A DNA stretch of 64,000 nucleotides from Pirellulales bacterium (GTDB taxonomy: Bacteria; Planctomycetota; Planctomycetia; Pirellulales; Lacipirellulaceae). This document shows positions 26,482-35,933 of this stretch, piece after piece (position 1 is the stretch's first letter; every line of letters starts with the position of its first letter). The notes under the pieces were generated by a model. The model worked only from the letters and a program-made list of their open reading frames with translations, was not told the DNA's origin and ran no database searches. Both the position numbers and the translations under genes were made by a program. The stretch lies in contig JALHQZ010000002.1 of the NCBI GenBank assembly GCA_022841705.1, forward strand, positions 434,001-498,000, written 5' to 3'.

Positions 26482-29400
26482 ATGCGACGGAACATGAGGG
26501 AGCTTTTCTTTGGCCCGCAGGCGGGCTCGAATCGGCGCGCTGCGAAGCGGCGTGAAAGTGATCGTCGGCACCGGCTGTCGTTTGAGCCACTTGAGGACCG
26601 CCGCCTACTGAGCGTGACGCATGCCTACACATTTAACAACGGCACGGCAGCCGATTCGGTTGGCGCCGCGCATGGTACGCTTGTGAACGGGGCGTATGTG
26701 GTGAACGGCCGGTTGGCGCTTTACAACTTCGGCGTCACCAGTGGCGATGCGGCGAACGTGCAGCACGTTGCGCTGCCGGCGAACACGCTGCCGGCGAGTG
26801 GTTCGGCCACGATTGAAGTGTGGTATCAATCGCTTGCGTTGCCCAACTGGAGCCGGGTGTTCGACTTTGGCGATCAAATCACCGGCGTTGCTAATAGTTC
26901 GTTGTTTTTTTCATCACAGACCGCGACCAACGATTCCCGCGCGGTGCTCGACGCTGGCGGCGCGGCGACTGAGAAAGTTGCTTCGGGAGTCACGACCGAT
27001 GATGGCCGGGACCATTATGCGGCGGTGGTGATTGATTCGGCCGCCGACCGGTTGCGACTGTATCTCGACGGTGTGCAGGTGGCGAACACGGTGCTCGGCG
27101 GCGCGCATGCCGGCTCGGTGAACGATGTGCTGGGCTATTTGGGCCGATCACTGTACGACGCCGATCCCGGCTTCTCAGGCTGGATCGACGAAGTGCGGAT
27201 TCACGACGAAGCGCTCGACGCGGCGACGATCGCAGCCAACAACGCGGCGGGCGCCACGGGGCTGGCGGTGAACCGTCGACAGGTGGAAAACCTCGACCGC
27301 GGGATTGTCGCCATCCGCCGTAGCACCACGCAGGCGTATGTGAGCTGGCGGCTGCTGGCGAGCGATCCGCAAAATGTGTCGTTTAACGTTTACCGCTCCG
27401 CCAACGGTGCGGCGGCGGTGAAACTGAATACTTCGCCGATCACCACGACCACCGATTACACCGATAGCACGGCGAACTTCGCGGTTTCGAACACCTATCA
27501 TGTGCGGGCGGTGATTAACGGCGTGGAGCAAGCGGCGAGCCCGGTTTTCACCATTTTGCCGAACGCGCCTGTGAGTTTGTTTCTGAACGTGCCGCTGCAA
27601 ATCCCCGCCGGGGGAACCACTCCCAGCGGCGAGACTTACACCTACGAAGCGAATGACGCCAGCGTAGGGGACGTGGATGGCGACGGGCAGTACGAAATCA
27701 TTCTCAAGTGGCAGCCCACCAACGCCAAGGACAATTCACAGAGCGGCTACACAGGCAACACCTACGTCGATGCCTACAAGCTCAACGGCACGCGGCTGTG
27801 GCGGATCGATCTCGGCGTGAACATTCGCGCCGGCGCCCACTATACGCAGATGATCGTGTACGATCTCGATGGCGATAACAAAGCCGAAGTGGTGCTGAAG
27901 ACGGCGGAAGGAACGGTGGATGGTGTGGGGACGGTGATCGGCAATGCGGCGGCCGACTACCGCAATACCTCGGGCTATATTCTCTCCGGCCCCGAATACC
28001 TCACGGTGTTCAACGGGCAAACGGGCGCCATCATTCACTCGCTTCCCTTTCGACCGACGCGCGGCAGTGTCTCCTCATGGGGCGATAGCTACGGCAACCG
28101 GGTGGACCGCTTCCAAGCGACCATCGCATATCTCGATGGCATTCATCCGAGCATCGTGTGGGGCCGCGGCTATGCGGGGCCGCAGTCGGGCTTCAGCGCG
28201 CGGAACGAAGTGGCCGCGTTCGATTACGTGAATGGGCAACTGCAGAACCGCTGGCTGCTGCAAGCCGTTTCAAACGGCGTCAATTCCGGGTACGTGGGCC
28301 AATCGGCGCATAGCATCACGGTGGGGGATCTCGATGGCGATGGCAAGGACGAAGTAATCACGGGCGCTTCGGCGATCGATGACAATGGAACCATCCTCTA
28401 CAATACCGGTCTGGGCCACGGTGACGCGCTGCACTTGAGCGACCAGGATCCGACTCGGCCGGGGCTTGAGCTCTTCATGCCACATGAGAATACCGGTGGC
28501 AACGGGCACATTGGGTCGAGCCTACGCGATGCGCGCACCGGCCAAATCCTCCACGGAGTGACCGTCGTTCAGAACACCGATGGCTCCTGGCCCGATATTG
28601 GCCGAGCCGTGGCGGCAGACATCGATCCGAACTCTCCCGGCTACGAGCACTGGGCGCTACTGAATGATCCCGTTTTGGGAACCCGGCAAATCTACGCCGC
28701 CGACGGCACGCCACTTTACGCCGCGCCAAGTAATATGTTCGTCAACTTCCTGGTGTGGTGGGACGCCGACGTCTCGCGCGAATTGCTCGACGGCACTACA
28801 ATCTCCGATTGGAATAACCCGGGCCGCAGCAATTTTGATCTCGACCCGGCGACTTCCGGAACGCAATCGGCGCCGAACGCTTCGAGCAACAATGGCACGA
28901 AGAGCACGCCGGCACTGGTGGCGGACATCTTGGGCGATTGGCGCGAGGAAGTCATTTGGCGCCGCAGCGACAACACCGCCCTGCAAATCTTCACCACGGG
29001 CATCTCCGCAACGAGCCGTCTCACCACGCTGATGCACGACACGCAGTATCGGCAAGCGATTGCATGGCAAAACAGCGGCTATAACCAACCTCCGCACCCC
29101 AGCTTCAACATCGGCGGCGGCATGTTGCCGGAGCCGAAGAAGTTTGTCTACTTCGCCGGCGGTTTGGCGGGTGACTTTAATGTGGATGGCGTGGTGGACG
29201 CCGCCGATTACACCGTGTACCGCGATACGCTGGGCAGCACCACGCAGTTGGCCGCTGACGCCAGCCGAAACGGCATTGTCGATGCGGCTGACTACGCCGT
29301 GTGGAGGGCCAACTTCGGCCAAACCGCGGCGGCTTCGGCAGCTATCGCCAGTGCGATTCCAACTGGCATACCGGTGTCAGCGGTGACGATTGCGGAGAGC

Positions 29401-29631
29401 CCGGTCACAACTGTGGCCGATCGGCCGCACACTCTTCGCTCGCGGGGCGTGGCGTTTCAATCACGCGTTGACCATCTGCTGCTCGCGGCACGGGCGCGCG
29501 TGGTGGTGCTGGCGGACGAACTGGAACTCGATTGTTATGCGGAAGCGCCGGATGATGGGGCACGCGACGCGGCGTGGGAAGACATTGGCTCGCTCGGGAG
29601 CCACTGGCGTGTCGCCAGTGGAACTCTGTAG
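26482..29631 (+). CDS. Rhamnogalacturonan lyase PL11 with LamG-like and dockerin modules
   Basis: A 1049-residue modular enzyme. ATG at 26482 is used (26494 also possible; the frame opens at a TTG at 26455). The N-terminus RLSFEPLEDRRLLS is the planctomycete extracellular signal. Residues of about 45-270 are a LamG-like lectin domain (YTFNNGTAADSVGAAHGTL, GWIDEVRIHDEALDA). About 280-880 is a PL11 rhamnogalacturonan lyase beta-propeller: RQVENLDRGIVAIRR, VSWRLLASDPQNVSFNVYRS, SVGDVDGDGQYEIILKW, YDLDGDNKAEVVLKT and GDLDGDGKDEVITGAS are its calcium-binding blades, and ILGDWREEVIWRRSDN is near the end. A dockerin-like GDFNVDGVVDAADYTVYRD near 897 follows. The last 100 residues are unrelated to known tails and end inside a short palindromic repeat. 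It should cleave the rhamnose-GalA backbone. Confidence 0.88.
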   Translation: MRRNMRELFFGPQAGSNRRAAKRRESDRRHRLSFEPLEDRRLLSVTHAYTFNNGTAADSVGAAHGTLVNGAYVVNGRLALYNFGVTSGDAANVQHVALPANTLPASGSATIEVWYQSLALPNWSRVFDFGDQITGVANSSLFFSSQTATNDSRAVLDAGGAATEKVASGVTTDDGRDHYAAVVIDSAADRLRLYLDGVQVANTVLGGAHAGSVNDVLGYLGRSLYDADPGFSGWIDEVRIHDEALDAATIAANNAAGATGLAVNRRQVENLDRGIVAIRRSTTQAYVSWRLLASDPQNVSFNVYRSANGAAAVKLNTSPITTTTDYTDSTANFAVSNTYHVRAVINGVEQAASPVFTILPNAPVSLFLNVPLQIPAGGTTPSGETYTYEANDASVGDVDGDGQYEIILKWQPTNAKDNSQSGYTGNTYVDAYKLNGTRLWRIDLGVNIRAGAHYTQMIVYDLDGDNKAEVVLKTAEGTVDGVGTVIGNAAADYRNTSGYILSGPEYLTVFNGQTGAIIHSLPFRPTRGSVSSWGDSYGNRVDRFQATIAYLDGIHPSIVWGRGYAGPQSGFSARNEVAAFDYVNGQLQNRWLLQAVSNGVNSGYVGQSAHSITVGDLDGDGKDEVITGASAIDDNGTILYNTGLGHGDALHLSDQDPTRPGLELFMPHENTGGNGHIGSSLRDARTGQILHGVTVVQNTDGSWPDIGRAVAADIDPNSPGYEHWALLNDPVLGTRQIYAADGTPLYAAPSNMFVNFLVWWDADVSRELLDGTTISDWNNPGRSNFDLDPATSGTQSAPNASSNNGTKSTPALVADILGDWREEVIWRRSDNTALQIFTTGISATSRLTTLMHDTQYRQAIAWQNSGYNQPPHPSFNIGGGMLPEPKKFVYFAGGLAGDFNVDGVVDAADYTVYRDTLGSTTQLAADASRNGIVDAADYAVWRANFGQTAAASAAIASAIPTGIPVSAVTIAESPVTTVADRPHTLRSRGVAFQSRVDHLLLAARARVVVLADELELDCYAEAPDDGARDAAWEDIGSLGSHWRVASGTL
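29601..29621. repeat. Palindrome inside the 3' end of the first PL11 gene
   Basis: CCACTGGCG (29601-29609), TGT and CGCCAGTGG (29613-29621) form a perfect 9-bp stem ten bases before the stop codon. The surrounding GGAG...GGAA sequence resembles a short dispersed repeat, so the last dozen codons may derive from it. The 70-base gap to the next gene holds a related GGCGCTGGCGACACGCCGG segment. Confidence 0.6.
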
Positions 29632-29701
29632 TGACGTTGTTCCTCACATCGGCGCTGGCGACACGCCGGTGCCGCCCCGCGCCACGCATAACTCACACAC
29701 A

Positions 29702-32700
29702 ATGTCAAAACGCCAACCCAAATCCCGCCAGCGCCGCCTGCGCTTCGAAACCCTCGAAGCACGGCAGGTTCTTTCGAGCATCTCCCTGCTGCCGGTGGCG
29801 GACACCTATACCCGCACCGGTGTGAACGCCGGGACGGCGACGACGCTCGAAACGCGCGACCTGAACGGCGTCGGCGGCGACTACATGGCGTACCTGCGGT
29901 TCGATCTGACGAACGTCGACCTCACCGGTATCACTAACGCCTTCTTCACGCTGCAAAAGACGGGCGGGGCGACCATGACCGATGGCCGCTTCGACGTGTA
30001 TGGCCTCGCCGACATCGCGGGCAACACTGCGCAGAACTGGAGCGAAACCAACCTGGCGAGCGCCGGGCTCGGCCAAGAGTACACCAACACAGCGGGGAAT
30101 TATGTGGATCTCACGCGGGTGGTGAATCTAAGCCCCGAAGGGTCTGTCATCGGGGCCAACGTCATCGAGCAAGTAACCAACAGCGGCCCGCCCCAGCACT
30201 TGCAAGGGGTCGACCTGGTGAATTTTCTCAAGGACCGCAAAGCCAACGGCGGACTGGCCACGCTGATCGTGCTGATTGACGCCGGGCAGGATCGAAATTT
30301 CATTTACGGCTCGCGCGAGAACGCCAATCCCGACCTGCGGCCCAAACTGCGGCTCGACTACCTGCCAAGTTCGCCGGCGACGCCCGTCACTTTCGCGCGG
30401 CAAATCGAAGAGCTCAATCGCGGCCTGGTGGTCATGCGGCGGGCCACTTCGCAGGCGTACATCGGCTGGCGGATGTTCGCGACCGATCCGACGAACATCG
30501 CCTTCAACGTCTACCGCAGCGCGAACGGCGGAGCCGCGGTGAAGCTCAACGCATCGCCAATCACTACCACCACCGACTTTGTCGATAGCTCGTTCAATCC
30601 CGCGCTCACCAACGTGTACCACGTGCGACCGGTGATCGGCGGCCTTGAACAGGCGGCCAGCGAAACGTTCTCGCTTGCGGCGAACGCCCCGCTGCGGCAG
30701 TATTTGAACGTGCCGCTGCAAATCCCGCCGCCGGTGCAAATGCCGGATGTCGCCAATCCCGGGCAGTTCGTGACCGTCACGTATTCGGCCAACGATTCGA
30801 GCGTGGGCGATCTCGATGGTGACGGCGATTACGAAATCATCGTCAAATGGATGCCGAGTAATGAAGCTCACGCGGGCGTCGACGGCTTCACAGGTCCGAT
30901 GATTTTCGACGCCTACAAGCTCGACGGGACATTGATGTGGCGGATCAACCTCGGCATCAACATCCGCGCCGCTGCGCAGTACAGCGCGTTCTTGGTGTAC
31001 GACCTTGATGGCGATGGCATTGCGGAGTTCGTCTCGCGCACCATGCCAGGCACGAAGGATGGTTTGGGCAATAACGTCATACTGCCAGGTGATGACCCCA
31101 ATGCTGACTACCGCAACTCTGTCGGCAAAATTGTCACCGGGCCCGAGTATTTGACCGTCTTCAACGGCACGACGGGCACCGCCATGACGACGGTTCCCTT
31201 CACTCCCGACCGCGGCGCGATTAGCAGTTGGGGCGACGACTACGGGCATCGCGGCGAGAACATTCTGTTCGCCCCGGCGTATCTCGATGGGCGCCGGCCG
31301 AGCATCGTGGTCGGCCGCGGCATTTTCGGGCCGAGCGGAACTTTCCCGGCGCGCAACGAGCTGACCGCCTGGAACTGGCGCGACGGGCAACTCACGCAGC
31401 AGTGGTGGTTCAAGGCGGCGATTGGTGTGAACAACAACATTAACAGCGAGTACGTCGGCCAAGGGGTCTACAACATGATTCCCGCTGATGTCGATGGCGA
31501 TGGCAAGGACGAAATCGTCTTTGGCGCGATGGTGGTGGACGACGATGGCACGGGGCTCTACTCCACCGGCCGCAGTCACGGCGACGCGCTGCATGTGACC
31601 GACATGAACCCATTGAACCCCGGGCTCGAGGTTTTTATTCCGTCGGAATCGAGCGGCGTGGGCAACCACTATGCGTCGTACATGTACGATGGCGCGACGG
31701 GGAAAATTCTGTCGGGGCCATTTGTATCGGCTGCCGATGTCGCGGCGGGAACTTTCCCCGATGTCGGCCGCGGCGTGGCGATGGACATCGATCCCAATCA
31801 TCCCGGCTACGAGTTTTGGGACAGCTACAGCCCTAGCATTTACGACGCCCAAGGCGTGGCGATTTATGCGAAGCCCTCGAACATGCACCAAAACTTTGGC
31901 GTGTGGTGGGATGCGGACCTCTTGCGCGAAACGCTCGATAACACCACCATCGGCGATTGGAATTATACAACGGCCGGGCGGAGCAATTTGGTCTCTTTCT
32001 CGAACAGCGGCATCAACAGCACCGCGGGCCTGTCGGCCAACAACGGCACCAAATCGACCCCCAACCTCTCGGGCGACATCCTAGGCGACTGGCGCGAGGA
32101 AGTGATCTGGCGAACCAGCGACAATACGGCGTTGCAAATTTGGTCGACCACGATTTCCGCTACGTCCCGGATGTACACGCTGATGCACGACACCCAGTAT
32201 CGTGAAGCGATCGCGTGGCAAAACGTCGGCTACAACCAGCCGCCGAACCCTAGTTTCTTTGTGGGGGCCGGCATGGCCGCGGCGCCGAATCGCCCGCTGT
32301 ACTACGCCGGGGGCCTCGCTGGCGACTACAACGCCAACGGAACCGTCGACGCCGCCGATTACGGCATGTGGCGCGACAGCCAAGGCGAGACCAGTAACGG
32401 CAACCTCCCCGCCGACGGCAACCACGACGGCGTGGTGGGCCTGCTCGATTACGATGTGTGGAAGAACAATTTTGGCGCCGTCGCGGCTGCGGCCATTCCG
32501 CTTGCCCTGCCAACCTCAACGCTGTCGGTCAGCTTGATTGGCGTGACGCAAGAGGGAAGCGCTCGCGTGAATCCGCCAGAAGTAGAAATCCATCATGGAC
32601 CTCGCTGGGTCCAGGCGTACGTGGCAAACTCCATCGACAATTCGCCAGACGTTGATGAAATAACATCACCGTGCCACGAAGAATCACCAGCGCCCACCGC

Positions 32701-32767
32701 CCGCGAAAGTGTCTTTGCGAATTGGCGCAAACCAGTGGCTCGCCGCGTATCAGCCGCCACGCGCTAG
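29702..32767 (+). CDS. Rhamnogalacturonan lyase PL11 with DNRLRE-like N-terminal domain and dockerin
   Basis: A 1021-residue paralogue of the preceding enzyme. The ATG at 29702 places the planctomycete extracellular signal RRLRFETLEARQVLSS at residues 10-25; the frame is open further upstream but only across the previous gene. Residues of about 25-225 form a DNRLRE/CBM96-like domain (VADTYTRTG, YMAYLRFDLTNVDLTG, WSETNLASAG) in place of LamG. About 230-855 is PL11 (RQIEELNRGLVVMRRATSQ, SVGDLDGDGDYEIIVKWMPS, YDLDGDGIAEFVSRT, ILGDWREEVIWRTSDN). A dockerin-like GDYNANGTVDAADYGMWRD lies near 873. The final 100 residues are unlike the sister protein and run into an inverted repeat shared with the convergent GH106 gene. 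The N-terminal swap suggests different polysaccharide-binding preference. Confidence 0.88.
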   Translation: MSKRQPKSRQRRLRFETLEARQVLSSISLLPVADTYTRTGVNAGTATTLETRDLNGVGGDYMAYLRFDLTNVDLTGITNAFFTLQKTGGATMTDGRFDVYGLADIAGNTAQNWSETNLASAGLGQEYTNTAGNYVDLTRVVNLSPEGSVIGANVIEQVTNSGPPQHLQGVDLVNFLKDRKANGGLATLIVLIDAGQDRNFIYGSRENANPDLRPKLRLDYLPSSPATPVTFARQIEELNRGLVVMRRATSQAYIGWRMFATDPTNIAFNVYRSANGGAAVKLNASPITTTTDFVDSSFNPALTNVYHVRPVIGGLEQAASETFSLAANAPLRQYLNVPLQIPPPVQMPDVANPGQFVTVTYSANDSSVGDLDGDGDYEIIVKWMPSNEAHAGVDGFTGPMIFDAYKLDGTLMWRINLGINIRAAAQYSAFLVYDLDGDGIAEFVSRTMPGTKDGLGNNVILPGDDPNADYRNSVGKIVTGPEYLTVFNGTTGTAMTTVPFTPDRGAISSWGDDYGHRGENILFAPAYLDGRRPSIVVGRGIFGPSGTFPARNELTAWNWRDGQLTQQWWFKAAIGVNNNINSEYVGQGVYNMIPADVDGDGKDEIVFGAMVVDDDGTGLYSTGRSHGDALHVTDMNPLNPGLEVFIPSESSGVGNHYASYMYDGATGKILSGPFVSAADVAAGTFPDVGRGVAMDIDPNHPGYEFWDSYSPSIYDAQGVAIYAKPSNMHQNFGVWWDADLLRETLDNTTIGDWNYTTAGRSNLVSFSNSGINSTAGLSANNGTKSTPNLSGDILGDWREEVIWRTSDNTALQIWSTTISATSRMYTLMHDTQYREAIAWQNVGYNQPPNPSFFVGAGMAAAPNRPLYYAGGLAGDYNANGTVDAADYGMWRDSQGETSNGNLPADGNHDGVVGLLDYDVWKNNFGAVAAAAIPLALPTSTLSVSLIGVTQEGSARVNPPEVEIHHGPRWVQAYVANSIDNSPDVDEITSPCHEESPAPTARESVFANWRKPVARRVSAATR

Positions 32768-32833
32768 CGTCCGGTCGTTCAATTCACGGCCAGCATCATC
32801 ACCAGCGACCGGGGCTAGCGCCCGGCGGCTGAT
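32749..32833. repeat. Inverted repeat spanning two convergent gene ends
   Basis: ATCAGCCGCC, GCGCTAGC and CCGGTCG in 32749-32777 are matched on the other strand by 32806-32833 (CGACCGGGGCTAGCGC then CCGGCGGCTGAT). The arms are imperfect and about 28 bases long, with a 28-base centre. The element covers the last codons of both the PL11 gene and the GH106-like gene, and may work as a bidirectional terminator. Confidence 0.7.
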
Positions 32834-35460
32834 GGGTCGACGGAGGAGGTTTCCAGCGTCACCGGTCCCACCAACCCTAACGGCCGCACCGGCCAATTCG
32901 ACGCGTCGAACGGCTTGTAATCGATATTCACGAGGTTAATGTCCTCGAAAATCCGCCACTTCACGCCACGGCGGTCGAGATCGCGAATCCGGTTCGCCGC
33001 CACACCGGTCACTTCGATGTCCAGCGTGTTCTGCCCATCACGAAGCTCCGGCAGCACCACCTGAAACGGCGCCGCGATGAGCGTCGCCAGTTCTACCCCA
33101 TTGAGTTTCACCCGCGCGCTCCCAAGCACTTCCCCCAAATCGAGAACGTCCCCCGCCGCTTGCGACTTAGCGCTAGCAAACGCCGTCGAATACCGCACCG
33201 TCCCCGCAAAGACCCGAGCGCGCGGGTCTTTCGAATCCGTCCACGGCGCCGGTCGCTGCGTCTCGTAAGACTCCGGCAACTCCGGCCCGCCTTCAATGAA
33301 GTCAACTTGCCACGGCCCTCCCAGTGCTTTTCTATGCCGCAATTCGTACCTCCGTTTAGGAAGTTCAATTGCAAGCGGAGTGAAATACAAAAATATCGAT
33401 TCTCCAGCCGCTAGTTGCACGTGACATTCTCTGCGGCTGGCTTTGCTAAACACCGATTCAGCTCTCGTTATCGATTCATTTGCGGGATTCAGGAAAGCTG
33501 CTTGTGATTCTGTTGTTTGAAGCCGAATCCACGCGTCAAATGGCGCCGCGGTCGTGTTCGCAAGAAAGTATAGCGGCCGCCCTTGCCACGACTTCCGTAG
33601 GAACTTCAGCGGTGATTTCGCAAGCCCTGGTTCGCCAACGACCTTGAGTTCCCCCTGCGCGGCAGCGAGTTCTGCGATGGCTTTCTTCCACTCCGCGCTT
33701 GGCGTGCGCCCCGCAACGCCCGGCTCGCTTTCTGGCAAACCGCCAAGCAACACGACGGATGCTCCCGCTTGCGCCAATTCTCCCAGTTTGCGTACTGTCG
33801 AAAGCGGCATGTGCGTGGTCTTCGGAACCACAATCGCCTTGTACTTCCCGCCAGGCGTGTGAAGGACGCCCTCTAGCACCGCACACCGCTGGAGCAGCCG
33901 ATCCGAAACATAATCAAACTGCACTCCGGCTCGTTCGAATTCCAGCGCCGCCTCGCCTAACGGTTGCCCATACAACCAATCCTTACCATTATGCACGCGC
34001 ACTTCCTTGCGCATCCCGCGCGGATCGTGCCACGCATCGTGCAACGGCCAATAGAGCAGCACATCGTTATCCGGCTCGCTCGCCTGCAGCAGCGATTGGC
34101 ACCGCGTCACATACTGGTTGAGCGCCGGAAAGTCCCGCCAAATGGGGTTCTGCGGATTGAGCTGCGCCGACGCGTAGAACAACCACCCCGGCCACGCCGC
34201 ATCCTGCGGCGAGTAACACGTGCCGTGATAGAACACATGATTCACCCCCGCGAGTATCTGCCGATCGACCACCTGCTTGACCTGCGCAAGTGACTCGTTG
34301 AAGTGCTCTTCGATCCAGGTGGCCGTCTCCGCCGAGACCAGCGGCTTGCCCAAGATGTTTGCCGGCGAGGAGGCGAACTTCATCACCAACGGATCGGAAT
34401 CCGTCCCCGTCAGCCGGCCAAAACTTTCCGTCTCCGGAATATCGCACGCCGCGTACAAATCGAGCCAATTTGCCGGCGAACCGTGCGACTGGTTCCGCGC
34501 GCGACTCCCATGCTCGTGCGACCATCTAACCCACGGCTGCACAAAATCTTCCAGCACCAGGTCCGAGAGCGTTTCGCGATAGTCGCACTTCACGCGCGCC
34601 ACGTAGTCGGCATCCCCGTCACCCGCGAAGGCGGGCAGGTGATCTTCGAGTTTGTAACCGCGCCGCTTGGCGAACTCGGCCAGAAACTCCGGCTGAAAAT
34701 CGCCTTCGTACTCGAATGAATCGTGGAACTGCGCGCGGATGCCGAGCTCGGGCAGTTCCGCAAGCGTTTGTGAAAAACTGTCGAGATATGCCTGTGTCGA
34801 TTTCTTCCAGAACGGATTGATGTTGAGCCCTTCCCCCCCCGGCGACGGTCGCTTCACGCGATCGCCGGAAAGCTGCGAACCGAGCCGATACACTTTTACG
34901 ATACCGGGAGGAAATTCGCCATTGATTGGGAATTGCTTGCCCTCCGCATCGACACCCAACGCGGCGTGCCACACGACGCCTTTCTTTTCCGGCAGCGCGA
35001 CGCCCGATTTAGCGTCATGCACATCGACCACCACGCGGCGGTTGGCCAGCTCCGGCGTGATCTCCGCGCCCCCCATCCGCCAGCCCGAGCCCGCCGGTAA
35101 ATCAACGCCGAGCCCTAATCGATTCGCCTCGTTGATTGTGTGCTCAACGGCCGCCACCCACTCCGGCGAGCGGTAGCTCCGGTTCCGTCGTTCGTTCCCC
35201 TGCACGCCGTAAATGCAGGTGATTTCGACCCCCCCGAGCCCGGCGCGTTTGTACTCGGTGAGCAGTCGCGTGATCTCGGCTTCTTCCACTGCCGAGCCGT
35301 GCCACCACCAGCGGGTCCACGGCCTGGAGGTCGCGGGGGGAGTGGGCCATTCCAATACGCGGAACTCCTCTGCCCCCAGAGTGCTTGCTTGGCAGAGAGA
35401 TACTAAAATGCAGACGATGATCCAAATCGCTCGCGGTGAATTTGAAAAAGTCAGAGGCAT
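32815..35460 (-). CDS. Secreted alpha-L-rhamnosidase-like protein, GH106 family
   Basis: An 881-residue protein. ATG at 35460 begins a signal peptide (MPLTFSNSPRAIWIIVCILV, then SLCQASTLGA, about 30 residues); a longer frame starts only at a TTG. The opening PATSRPWTRWWWHGSAVEEA, then GLGGVEITCIYGVQGNE and GVDLPAGSGWRMGG, is the family pattern of GH106 rhamnosidases, as are AETATWIEEHF and DNDVLLYWPLHDAWHD in the middle. A beta-sandwich near residues 760-880 (LDLGEVLGSARVKLNG, NTLDIEVTGVAANRIRD) is the usual C-terminal module. It should release rhamnose from rhamnogalacturonan fragments, fitting the two PL11 lyases next door. The last codons lie in an inverted repeat. Confidence 0.85.
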   Translation of the reverse strand: MPLTFSNSPRAIWIIVCILVSLCQASTLGAEEFRVLEWPTPPATSRPWTRWWWHGSAVEEAEITRLLTEYKRAGLGGVEITCIYGVQGNERRNRSYRSPEWVAAVEHTINEANRLGLGVDLPAGSGWRMGGAEITPELANRRVVVDVHDAKSGVALPEKKGVVWHAALGVDAEGKQFPINGEFPPGIVKVYRLGSQLSGDRVKRPSPGGEGLNINPFWKKSTQAYLDSFSQTLAELPELGIRAQFHDSFEYEGDFQPEFLAEFAKRRGYKLEDHLPAFAGDGDADYVARVKCDYRETLSDLVLEDFVQPWVRWSHEHGSRARNQSHGSPANWLDLYAACDIPETESFGRLTGTDSDPLVMKFASSPANILGKPLVSAETATWIEEHFNESLAQVKQVVDRQILAGVNHVFYHGTCYSPQDAAWPGWLFYASAQLNPQNPIWRDFPALNQYVTRCQSLLQASEPDNDVLLYWPLHDAWHDPRGMRKEVRVHNGKDWLYGQPLGEAALEFERAGVQFDYVSDRLLQRCAVLEGVLHTPGGKYKAIVVPKTTHMPLSTVRKLGELAQAGASVVLLGGLPESEPGVAGRTPSAEWKKAIAELAAAQGELKVVGEPGLAKSPLKFLRKSWQGRPLYFLANTTAAPFDAWIRLQTTESQAAFLNPANESITRAESVFSKASRRECHVQLAAGESIFLYFTPLAIELPKRRYELRHRKALGGPWQVDFIEGGPELPESYETQRPAPWTDSKDPRARVFAGTVRYSTAFASAKSQAAGDVLDLGEVLGSARVKLNGVELATLIAAPFQVVLPELRDGQNTLDIEVTGVAANRIRDLDRRGVKWRIFEDINLVNIDYKPFDASNWPVRPLGLVGPVTLETSSVDPSAAGR

Positions 35461-35685
35461 GGGAGAATGACAACCGATAACGAGTGGTGAAGAGCAGGCT
35501 TGATCGAAAGACAAACGGGAGTTGAGCGGCCCGTATTATGTCCGAGCGAATCCTTAGCAGGAAGCGCATCGCACCTCCAAAGCGTAAGCACTTCCTGGAG
35601 TTAAGCTCGAGCGACGAGGATCAATACGCGGGCATTTAGTGATAAAACCTGCAAGCACTCCCAAAATAGGAAACGCGGCGGCTCT

Positions 35686-35910
35686 TTAGAAAATCTTGAT
35701 CCGCACAAGGGGGAGTGCATTGGGGGTAGAGTTCGCGGAGCGGTCGCAGTGCCAACTTATTGATTGGTTCCCTAGGCGGCTCCGCAGTTCGTCGCTCGCC
35801 ATGTAGTTGTAAAGCAGTTCCATCTTATCGTGTTGTCCTTCCGTCGCGGAGCGGGCCAGGTCGACCGCCTCGGGGTTTCCGCGATCAAGAAAGGCGGTTG
35901 GGACGAACAC
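35686..35910 (-). pseudogene. Possible DUF2130 gene fragment
   Basis: A 74-codon frame from a GTG reads NPEAVDLARSATEGQ then HDKMELLYNYMASDELRSRL, which resembles the conserved KMxLLYxYLxxxEFRxRV segment of DUF2130 proteins. Only about 45 residues match and the frame then turns into unrelated sequence, so a relic of a longer gene is likely. The rest of the gap 35461-35933 shows nothing recognisable. Confidence 0.4.
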
Positions 35911-35933
35911 AGTGCTCCGGCCCTAGCGGGAGT

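Noticed and set aside
30128..31891. 587-codon open frame on the minus strand
   Set aside because: Antisense to the second PL11 gene. The plus-strand frame carries all conserved blades of the lyase.
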